From Nitrospiria bacterium (GTDB taxonomy: Bacteria > Nitrospirota > CAKKRA01 > 9FT-COMBO-42-15), in NCBI GenBank assembly GCA_919903585.1, contig CAKKST010000275.1, positions 1 through 14,747 of the forward strand: DNA of 14,747 bases, read 5' to 3'. Below the pieces are notes generated by a model. That model saw only the letters and a program-made list of their open reading frames with translations, had not been told where the DNA came from and made no database searches. The number at the start of each line of letters is the position of its first letter. Position 1 is the stretch's first letter. The position numbers and the translations under genes were made by a program. Shown here piece after piece: positions 5,532 to 11,537 of this stretch.

Positions 5532-8123
5532 ATGACTTTATTAGATAGACCAGACACTATTGATGAAAAGATTCAGGAGGCAGAAAAGGCGATCAATAAG
5601 GCAAAGGCTATTGATGAGCCAAGACACAGGAAGGACTCTTTAATAGCCATTGCCGGCAAACTGCCTGAAGGGCCGGAGTTTCAGCATTTATATATAAGGG
5701 CCATGTCCGCAGCCATAAATGCAGCAAATGAGATTGCGGATTCCCAGCACAGGGTCCATGCCCTTCTGAGCATAACCGACGAACTTCCAAAAATCCCTGA
5801 ATTTGATCCCCTGCGGTTAAAGGCCTTGCGGTTTGCCCTTAATATGGCAAAGGCAAGCGACCCTCATTCCAGAAGGTCTCTTCTTGCAGAGATAGCAAAG
5901 GGGCTTCCAAGGCATTGCGACATATCCTTTTATAAGCAATACACCCTCCTCGGCATAGCAAGGGATCTCCCAAAGTCAGGGGAATTTCTGGAGCTTTACA
6001 AAGAGAGCATGCAGGTTGCAGTCGCTGCAGCAAATACTATTGAAGAGCCCTTTTATAGAAAGTACGCGCTGGATAATATTGCAAGGGAGCTGCCTAAAAC
6101 AGATGAATTCTCTCCTTTGTATCTGCAGGCCATTACAGATTCCTTTAATGCCGTATCTTCTGCGCCTGATCCCTTTATCAGGTTGTATGCGCTGATTGAT
6201 ATATTCAGGGATATCCCAAAGAGCGCTGAATTCTTCCCTCTCATATATAAGGTCTTAAAGCAGACCCTTGATCTTTTTTCTATAAAGATGCAGGTGAAGG
6301 GTGTTAAATTGATTGATGTGATAGACCGTATACTGATGGCCGAAGAAAAGGGGCTTAAGGAATCCAGAAAGGCAAAGTATACCAGAGAAAAGTATGCGCA
6401 CGCCCTTGCAAAGGAACTGGAGATATTTGGGCAGCAGTTAAATGACATCCGCTTTATTGAAATCCTTAGACCCTATACACACCCATGGGTGAGGCCAAAA
6501 AAACTCAGGGCAGCAATAAAAAAGATCGTTGACCGCCTTGGGGAGCTAAGGAATATCTACCACGGAAGGGAGATTGAAAAACCGCTCTTTGTCAAACAGG
6601 GCTTTCAAAGGGGCAGGGAAACCTTTGATGCACAGGCTGATATAAAACCTGTAAAGGAGTGCCTGTCTATAGACCTCGGCGCAACCAATACGGTAATTAT
6701 GAAGAAAAAATCGGATTCCATGCCTGAGTTTGTCTCATTAGGCTCTGTCTCCGGCCAGTGCGGCGATGCCTGCGTCATCCCTACTATCCTGAGCCTTAAA
6801 ACCGATGCTATCGGCAAGGCTGTAGCGCCTGCAGAGGCCTCTGCCTCAAATTTTAAAAAGATGCTGTTAGAAGGAATGCCCGATGGAAAGGCATATATGG
6901 AGCGGTTTCTCACCATCCTCTATCAGCATCTGAAAAAGGAGATCGGCCCGAGGGGAGGCCTGCTTTCAATATTTGCAAACAGCCTTACAGATAAGCTCTA
7001 TGTCACAGTGCCTGTCGGCTTCCCTGAATACAAAAGATGCATGAAGGGGCTTATAGAAAGGATAATGAAGGGGGTAAAGGCCGAATTCCTTGAGGAACCC
7101 CTCGCAGCAGCCATTGGCTATCAGGTTGCTGAAGAGGAGGATCGGGTTGTTATGATTATTGACTTTGGCGGAAGCACCCTTGATGTAATGATACTCAGAC
7201 TGAACATAAATGAGGCGCATGTAATAGCAAAGCCCGACAGGTCAAAGATATTAGGCGGCCATGATATTGATCTCTGGCTTGCTGAATATCTGTCTGGAAA
7301 ATTAAATGGCGCAGTTAATTCCGCTTCCCCTGAGCTTATCAACAGGGCAGAAGAACTCAAGATGGCATTATCAGATAGAGACCGGGTCTCATTCAACTGG
7401 AATGGCAATGAGATATGCAAGGTAAGCAGGGATGACCTTGAGGAGATATTGGCTGAGCACAATTTTTATAATTCTGTAGACCGCGCTGTGCTGTATGTTC
7501 TTGGGAAGGCTGAAAAGATTGGCGTATCAAAAGAAAAGATTGAGGCAGTCTTATTAACCGGCGGCTCATCGCTAATCCCATCATTCAGGGAGAAGATTGA
7601 AGCTATATTCCCTGCCCTCAGGGAACAGAATTCTATTTACAGCCACAGCCCCTTTTCAGCAGTGGCCATTGGCGCAACACTCTATGGAAACAGAAGAGTC
7701 ATAGATAGGCATCTCAGTCTTGCCTATGCAATTCGTTATACAATAAAGGATGATGAGAAGCGGTATGCTTATGATATCGTCTTGGAAAAGGGGGAGCCAT
7801 TCCCATTTGAAAAGACCTTTAAGGTAATGCCGGCGAAAAAACTGGGCAGACAGAATGAAATATATCTTGAGTTATTTGAGGCGCCTGACAGCCATATTAT
7901 GAGAAGATGGGAAAGGAATGAAGCAGGCATGGAGTTTATAAGGCAGACAATAAAGCATACAGATAATATCTCTTTTAAGGGCTTGAGGATAATTAACCTG
8001 CCATTTGATGGGCCTCTTGAGAAGGAGGCCTACATCACCTTCTCTGTTAATAATTCAGGGTATCTTAATGTAAAATATGGTGAGAATAACAAAGAGATAG
8101 AGACAAATATAAGGCTGCAGTAG
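5532..8123 (+). CDS. Helical-repeat protein fused to Hsp70/DnaK-type ATPase
   Basis: An 863-residue two-part protein. Residues about 10-250 hold five or six degenerate 38-42-residue repeats with the pattern D-P-x-x-R-x-x-A-L-x-x-I-A-x-x-L-P-K-x-x-E-F-x-x-L-Y, giving an alpha-helical solenoid (HEAT/TPR-like, family not identified). A charged helical linker follows, then an Hsp70-type nucleotide-binding domain: phosphate-1 DLGATNT from D381, VTVPVGFPEYKR, EEPLAAAIGY, phosphate-2 DFGGSTLD from D544, GGHDIDLWLAEYL, and the adenosine motif TGGSSLIP (G677, G678). The last ~170 residues look beta-rich, like a shortened substrate-binding region without the usual helical lid and without a DnaK-type EEVD end. 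No membrane segment or signal is seen. The ATG at 5532 has only a weak Shine-Dalgarno. The TAG stop is formed by the first bases of the next palindromic repeat. It is probably a dedicated chaperone or ATP-driven sensor of the cassette; the partner is unknown. Confidence 0.85.
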   Translation: MTLLDRPDTIDEKIQEAEKAINKAKAIDEPRHRKDSLIAIAGKLPEGPEFQHLYIRAMSAAINAANEIADSQHRVHALLSITDELPKIPEFDPLRLKALRFALNMAKASDPHSRRSLLAEIAKGLPRHCDISFYKQYTLLGIARDLPKSGEFLELYKESMQVAVAAANTIEEPFYRKYALDNIARELPKTDEFSPLYLQAITDSFNAVSSAPDPFIRLYALIDIFRDIPKSAEFFPLIYKVLKQTLDLFSIKMQVKGVKLIDVIDRILMAEEKGLKESRKAKYTREKYAHALAKELEIFGQQLNDIRFIEILRPYTHPWVRPKKLRAAIKKIVDRLGELRNIYHGREIEKPLFVKQGFQRGRETFDAQADIKPVKECLSIDLGATNTVIMKKKSDSMPEFVSLGSVSGQCGDACVIPTILSLKTDAIGKAVAPAEASASNFKKMLLEGMPDGKAYMERFLTILYQHLKKEIGPRGGLLSIFANSLTDKLYVTVPVGFPEYKRCMKGLIERIMKGVKAEFLEEPLAAAIGYQVAEEEDRVVMIIDFGGSTLDVMILRLNINEAHVIAKPDRSKILGGHDIDLWLAEYLSGKLNGAVNSASPELINRAEELKMALSDRDRVSFNWNGNEICKVSRDDLEEILAEHNFYNSVDRAVLYVLGKAEKIGVSKEKIEAVLLTGGSSLIPSFREKIEAIFPALREQNSIYSHSPFSAVAIGATLYGNRRVIDRHLSLAYAIRYTIKDDEKRYAYDIVLEKGEPFPFEKTFKVMPAKKLGRQNEIYLELFEAPDSHIMRRWERNEAGMEFIRQTIKHTDNISFKGLRIINLPFDGPLEKEAYITFSVNNSGYLNVKYGENNKEIETNIRLQ

Positions 8124-8157
8124 GGGCATGGCATGGCATGGCATGCCATGCCCCTAC
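8120..8157. repeat. GTAGGGGC-ended palindrome, copy 2, with GGCAT internal repeats
   Basis: A 38-base palindrome with 16-bp perfect arms (GTAGGGGCATGGCATG and its complement) and a six-base centre. The interior is built of GGCAT pentamers. Its first bases provide the stop codon of the Hsp70-fusion gene (TAG at 8121-8123). A short T-rich stretch follows, so it might also end transcription of the cassette. Confidence 0.85.
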
Positions 8158-8166
8158 TTTTATTAT

Positions 8167-8196
8167 TTGACTAAGCAGCGTATTTAGGAATATAAT
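8167..8196 (+). promoter_or_regulatory. Sigma70-type promoter of the thiamine operon
   Basis: A -35 TTGACT (8167-8172) and a perfect -10 TATAAT (8191-8196) are spaced by 18 bases. The predicted start is about 8203, only a few bases before the TPP aptamer, so the riboswitch leads the transcript. Confidence 0.75.
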
Positions 8197-8205
8197 ATTT
8201 ATAAA

Positions 8206-8306
8206 GCTGGGGGAGCCGAAATGGCTGAGAGTCCGCCTCTGATTTCATGGAGATGGCGGGCAACCCTTTGAACCTGACATGGATAATACCAGCGGAGGGA
8301 AGCGGC
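8206..8306 (+). ncRNA. TPP riboswitch (THI element)
   Basis: The conserved thiamine-pyrophosphate aptamer is plain: GGGGAGCC near 8210-8216, GGCTGAGAG at 8223-8231, an optional arm closed by CCGCC/GGCGG, then CCCTTTGAACCTG and GGATAATACCAGCG ending in GAGGGAAGCGG. GCUG at 8206-8209 can pair with CGGC at 8303-8306 as the closing stem P1. Known biology: TPP binding represses thiamine genes. Here an intrinsic terminator follows within about 20 bases, so control should be by premature termination before the thi genes. Confidence 0.97.
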
Positions 8307-8326
8307 AGAAGGTTTGTAATCTTTAT

Positions 8327-8364
8327 AGCCGTAGACCAAGCTGGTTTACGGCTTTTTTGTTTTG
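8327..8364 (+). terminator. Riboswitch-controlled intrinsic terminator
   Basis: An 11-bp stem AGCCGTAGACC (8327-8337) pairs with GGTTTACGGCT (8343-8353), one pair being G-U, around the loop AAGCT, and is followed by a T-rich run to 8364. The position just behind the TPP aptamer and before the first thi gene makes it the expression platform. Confidence 0.9.
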
Positions 8365-8374
8365 ATTGAATTTT

Positions 8375-8430
8375 GTAGGGGCGAACCTCGTGTTCGCCCT
8401 AATGAGGGCAACCACAAGGGTTGCCCCTAC
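8375..8430. repeat. GTAGGGGC-ended compound palindrome, copy 3
   Basis: The ends GTAGGGGC and GCCCCTAC enclose two hairpins, GGGCGAAC/GTTCGCCC and GGGCAACC/GGTTGCCC, giving a double stem-loop. It occupies the leader between the riboswitch terminator and the ATG at 8439 and displaces any Shine-Dalgarno from the normal position. Confidence 0.85.
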
Positions 8431-8438
8431 ATCTAATT

Positions 8439-9821
8439 ATGTATACGACAGAAAACATAATCAACATTGAAGAGATTGAAGATGCCATCAGAACACAGGA
8501 GAGGCCTGAACCTGACCTTATAAGAAGTATATTAAAAAAAGCGGCGGCCATATCAGGTCTTGCAATTTCAGAGGCAGCAGCGCTTCTGAATGTAAATGAC
8601 CCTGATCTGCTAACAGAATTATTTAAAACCTCTGCGCTGGTAAAAGGGAAAATTTACGGCAGGAGGATCGTCCTCTTTGCACCATTGTACATCTCCAATG
8701 AATGCACAAATAACTGCCTCTATTGCGGATTCAGCAGAGACAATAAAGATGCAAAGAGAAAGACACTTGCAATAAATGAGGCGGTTGATGAGGCGCAATT
8801 TCTCTCGCAAAAAGGATACAAAAGACTGCTGCTTGTTACAGGCGAGGATATCAGAAGCTCAAACATTAATTATCTCACCGCAGTCATTAATGCCATCTAT
8901 GAGAATACAGATATAAGGATACTGCATATAAATGCGCCTCCAATGAAGGTGGAGGATTTTAAAAGGCTAAAAGATGCAGGCATTGGCGTCTATCAATCCT
9001 TTCAGGAAACATATCATCCTGAAACATATAAGAAGATGCACCCATCAGGAATGAAAAAGGATTATGAATGGCGGATAACAACAATGGACAGGGCAATAGA
9101 GGCAGGCTTTGATGATATTGGCATGGGCACACTGTTCGGGCTTTATGATTTTCGCTTTGAGGCGCTTGCGCTTATTCAGCATGCAAGGTATCTTGAAGAT
9201 AGATACGGCTTCGGGCCGCATACCGTCTCTGTGCCGAGGCTTCAACCTGCATCAGGCGCTGTTATATCTGATGCACCCTATCCTGTATCTGATATAGACT
9301 TTAAGAAGATTGTCGCTGTATACAGGCTTGCCATGCCCTATGTTGGAATTGTAATTTCCACAAGGGAGCCAAAGGAATTAAGGGATGAGATAATAAAGAT
9401 AGGGGCATCACAGATAAGCGCAGGCTCAAGGACAAATCCAGGGGGATATACTGCTCCGAACGCCGAACGCCAAACGCCGAACGCCGAAGAGCAGTTTGAG
9501 ACAGAGGATCACCGCAGTCTGGACGAGATGATTCAGGTGATTGCGAAAAGCAATAATCTGCCGAGCCTCTGCACCGCCTGTTACAGAAAGGGAAGGACAG
9601 GAAACGATTTCAGAAAACTTGCAGATACAGGTGATATACAAAAATATTGCCTTCCCAATGCTATTTTGACATTTCAGGAATATCTGATTGATTATGCCTC
9701 TGACGAGACAAAGGAGATCGGACAGAGGATAATTGATGATGCAATAGCAAAGGTTGAACAAATGGATTTCAAAGAGCGGCTGGAAAGGATAAAGAGAGGA
9801 GAGAGGGATATATATTATTAA
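8439..9821 (+). CDS. HydG/ThiH-family radical SAM enzyme (2-iminoacetate synthase)
   Basis: Cleaves tyrosine to dehydroglycine (2-iminoacetate) and p-cresol. In ThiH this feeds thiazole synthesis; in HydG it goes on to CO and cyanide. The 460-residue length fits HydG (about 470) rather than ThiH (about 380). CTNNCLYC, at about residues 89-96, is the CX3CX2C radical SAM motif. A second motif near the C-terminus, CTAC followed by 22 residues and then C (KYCLPN), is CX2CX22C, the hallmark of HydG's auxiliary cluster. SAGSRTNPGGY and DHRSLDEMI also fit. Yet it leads a TPP-controlled operon with thiS directly after (the stop and start overlap by one base), and no hydE, hydF or hydrogenase gene is visible. 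Residues about 340-351 are encoded by a heptamer array in a loop. The ATG at 8439 is preferred to an upstream TTG inside the palindrome. Thiazole synthesis is the likely role. Confidence 0.85.
   Translation: MYTTENIINIEEIEDAIRTQERPEPDLIRSILKKAAAISGLAISEAAALLNVNDPDLLTELFKTSALVKGKIYGRRIVLFAPLYISNECTNNCLYCGFSRDNKDAKRKTLAINEAVDEAQFLSQKGYKRLLLVTGEDIRSSNINYLTAVINAIYENTDIRILHINAPPMKVEDFKRLKDAGIGVYQSFQETYHPETYKKMHPSGMKKDYEWRITTMDRAIEAGFDDIGMGTLFGLYDFRFEALALIQHARYLEDRYGFGPHTVSVPRLQPASGAVISDAPYPVSDIDFKKIVAVYRLAMPYVGIVISTREPKELRDEIIKIGASQISAGSRTNPGGYTAPNAERQTPNAEEQFETEDHRSLDEMIQVIAKSNNLPSLCTACYRKGRTGNDFRKLADTGDIQKYCLPNAILTFQEYLIDYASDETKEIGQRIIDDAIAKVEQMDFKERLERIKRGERDIYY
9456..9490 (+). repeat. Heptamer tandem array 2 (unit CCGAACG), five units, inside the HydG-like gene
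   Basis: Five 7-base units: CCGAACG twice, CCAAACG, CCGAACG, then CCGAAGA. It is translated in frame as PNAERQTPNAEE in a surface loop between the SAGSRTNPGGY and DHRSLDEMI segments, so the insertion left the gene open. Confidence 0.85.
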
Positions 9822-10030
9822 TGCAGATGATCATTAACGGTAAAAACAAAACAATTTCTAACAACACAACCCTTGCCGCTCTTTTAAATGAATTAAACAT
9901 TGACGCTCAAAGGGTGGCAGTGGAGTTAAATATGAATATTGTAGAAAATGGCGAATATGCACAAAGAGTATTAAAAGATGGCGACACCCTTGAGATCATC
10001 AGCTTTGTTGGAGGAGGAACTAATGGATGA
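9821..10030 (+). CDS. thiS: Sulfur carrier protein ThiS with a C-terminal extension
   Basis: A ubiquitin-like sulfur carrier that delivers thiocarboxylate sulfur to ThiG for thiazole formation. It has 69 residues and the usual ThiS course: a first strand MIINGKNK, TTLAALLNEL, RVAVELNMNIVE, LKDGDTLEIISFVGGG. Functional ThiS ends in Gly-Gly, but here the frame reads GGG followed by Thr-Asn-Gly (residues 64-69). The extra three residues would have to be removed before adenylation by ThiF. Their codons arise because the three Gly codons also form the GGAGGAGG ribosome-binding site of thiG, and the stop lies beyond the thiG ATG (8-base overlap). ATG at 9821 or 9827 could start it; 9821 overlaps the preceding stop. 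Confidence 0.9.
   Translation: MQMIINGKNKTISNNTTLAALLNELNIDAQRVAVELNMNIVENGEYAQRVLKDGDTLEIISFVGGGTNG
10010..10017 (+). promoter_or_regulatory. Ribosome-binding site of thiG inside the ThiS glycine codons
   Basis: GGAGGAGG lies five bases before the ATG at 10023 and is made from the GGA codons for the terminal glycines of ThiS. It decides the thiG start at 10023 over the in-frame GTG at 9978 and couples the two genes. Confidence 0.8.
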
Positions 10031-10799
10031 CAAATTAATAATCGCTGGAATAGAATTTAAGTCGCGCCTCTGGGTTGGCACAGGGAAATACAAGGACTTT
10101 GAGGAGACAAAAAAAGCAATAGAGGCATCAGGCGCAGATGTTGTGACGGTTGCTGTAAGACGTGTGAATATTACTGACAGGAGCAAGGAGAATCTTTTGG
10201 ATTACATTGACCCAAAGAAATACAAGATACTCCCAAACACAGCAGGCTGCTACACAGCAGAGGATGCGATAAGAACAGCAAGGCTTGCAAGGTCAGCAGG
10301 GGTCTCGGACATGGTGAAGCTTGAGGTCATAGGCGATGAGAAGACACTATTTCCGGATAACGAAGCGCTCCTTGAGGCGGCAAAGGTTTTAGTGAAGGAG
10401 GGATTTATTGTTTTTCCATATACCAACGACGACCCGATAATGGCAAAAAAATTGCAGGATATTGGCTGTGCAGCAGTGATGCCGCTTGCAGCGCCAATCG
10501 GCTCAGGACTTGGCATAAGGAATCCATATAATTTAAAGATTATACTTGAGACGATATCTCTTCCAATTATTGTAGATGCAGGTGTCGGCACTGCTTCTGA
10601 TGCTGCAATTGCAATGGAGCTCGGCTGCGATGCTGTTTTGATGAATACAGGGATTGCAGGCGCTAAAGACCCGATTAAGATGGCAGAGGCAATGAAGCAT
10701 GCAATTATTGCAGGAAGGCTTGCATACAAGGCAGGAAGGATGCCTATGAAGTTATACGCATCTGCAAGCAGCCCATTGGAAGGAAAGATCGGTGCCTGA
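10023..10799 (+). CDS. thiG: Thiazole synthase ThiG
   Basis: A (beta/alpha)8-barrel enzyme that condenses deoxyxylulose 5-phosphate, dehydroglycine and sulfur from ThiS thiocarboxylate into thiazole phosphate; cytoplasmic. The 258-residue length is standard. Typical segments are SRLWVGTGKY at the start, VAVRRVNI, LPNTAGCYTAEDAIRTARLA, VKLEVIGD with the lysine expected to form the Schiff base, FPYTNDDPI, MPLAAPIGSGLGIRNP, VDAGVGTASDAAIAMELG and VLMNTGIA. The start at 10023 is set by the GGAGGAGG site. It overlaps thiS by 8 bases, and its stop (10797-10799) overlaps the GTG start of thiE by 8 bases, so thiS-thiG-thiE are translationally linked. Nothing unusual in the protein itself. Confidence 0.97.
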   Translation: MDDKLIIAGIEFKSRLWVGTGKYKDFEETKKAIEASGADVVTVAVRRVNITDRSKENLLDYIDPKKYKILPNTAGCYTAEDAIRTARLARSAGVSDMVKLEVIGDEKTLFPDNEALLEAAKVLVKEGFIVFPYTNDDPIMAKKLQDIGCAAVMPLAAPIGSGLGIRNPYNLKIILETISLPIIVDAGVGTASDAAIAMELGCDAVLMNTGIAGAKDPIKMAEAMKHAIIAGRLAYKAGRMPMKLYASASSPLEGKIGA

Positions 10800-11421
10800 G
10801 CCTCTGTTCAGATTGTATCTAATAACAGACCGTCATCAGACAAGCGGAAGGTCGCTGATAGATATTGTTAAAGAGGCGCTCGCTGGCGGCGTTAAGGCAG
10901 TTCAATTGAGAGAAAAGGATTTGCCAATAAGGGAATTACTACTGCTTGCAGAAGAGATGCGTAAGATAACAAAAGAGGCAGGGGCATTGCTATTTATAAA
11001 TGGAAGGATAGATGTTACAATGGCAGTTGAAGCTGACGGTATACACCTTGGACAGTCGGACTTGCCTGTTGATGTTGCAAGGAATATAGTCGGCAATCGT
11101 TTTATGATTGGTGTTTCAACACATAATCTAATAGAGGCAAAAGAGGCAGAGACAGGCGGTGCAGACTTTATCACCTTTGGTCCTGTTTACGAGACACCAT
11201 CAAAGCTTAAATATGGGAAAGCAATAGGGATAGAAGCATTGAAAGAAGCTAAAGGTGGGGTTTCAATTCCAGTTTATGCCATAGGCGGGATAAAAAGTGG
11301 GGATATTAAGCAAATTTTAGAAGCAAGGGCAGATGGTGTGGCGATAATATCAGCCATAATAGGGGCAAAGGAACCAAAAAAGGCAGTGGAGGAGTTATTA
11401 AAATATACACCCTCCCCTTAG
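10792..11421 (+). CDS. thiE: Thiamine-phosphate synthase ThiE
   Basis: Joins hydroxymethylpyrimidine diphosphate and thiazole phosphate to give thiamine monophosphate. The family length (about 210) is matched by 209 residues. Motifs: LYLITDRHQ at the N-terminus, VQLREKD, LFINGRIDVTMAVEADGIHLGQSD (pyrophosphate/Mg site), GVSTHN, TFGPVYETPSK, YAIGGI and ADGVAIISAI. It starts at a GTG (10792) with AAGGA seven bases upstream. The last codons (YTPSP) and the TAG stop lie in the CCTCTCCC-type repeat region, so the C-terminal end has probably been rewritten by the repeat without harm. Confidence 0.96.
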   Translation: MPEPLFRLYLITDRHQTSGRSLIDIVKEALAGGVKAVQLREKDLPIRELLLLAEEMRKITKEAGALLFINGRIDVTMAVEADGIHLGQSDLPVDVARNIVGNRFMIGVSTHNLIEAKEAETGGADFITFGPVYETPSKLKYGKAIGIEALKEAKGGVSIPVYAIGGIKSGDIKQILEARADGVAIISAIIGAKEPKKAVEELLKYTPSP

Positions 11422-11512
11422 TCCCCTCCCATCAAGGTAGGGGAGATAAATAATTCCCCTCTCCCTTTGCGGGAGAGGCAAACTTTTTTCCCTCTCCCCT
11501 TGTGGGAGAGGG
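11422..11512. repeat. Cluster of three CCTCTCCC/GGGAGAGG hairpins
   Basis: Three stem-loops in a row: TCCCCT/AGGGGA (11422-11444), CCTCTCCC/GGGAGAGG (11458-11478, with a T-run at 11484-11489) and CCCTCTCCC/GGGAGAGGG (11490-11512). G-rich sequence continues to 11532. This is a known kind of dispersed bacterial palindromic repeat. It fills the thiE-thiC gap, and its tail provides the GAGAGG ribosome-binding site of thiC (11527-11532). The hairpin with the T-run could reduce read-through to thiC. Confidence 0.8.
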
Positions 11513-11537
11513 TTAGGGTGAGGGGTGAGAGGTAACC

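Noticed and set aside
8200..8327. Pairing of TATAAAG (8200-8206) with CTTTATA (8321-8327) as an extra riboswitch stem
   Set aside because: The 5' arm begins upstream of the predicted transcription start and overlaps the P1 stem, so it is probably not available in the RNA.
8421..8438. A TTG start six codons upstream for the HydG-like gene
   Set aside because: It falls in the GTAGGGGC palindrome with no ribosome-binding site; the ATG at 8439 is the more likely start.
9978..10022. An upstream GTG start for thiG giving 15 more residues
   Set aside because: ThiG normally begins close to MDDKLIIAG, and GGAGGAGG sits at the right distance from the ATG at 10023.
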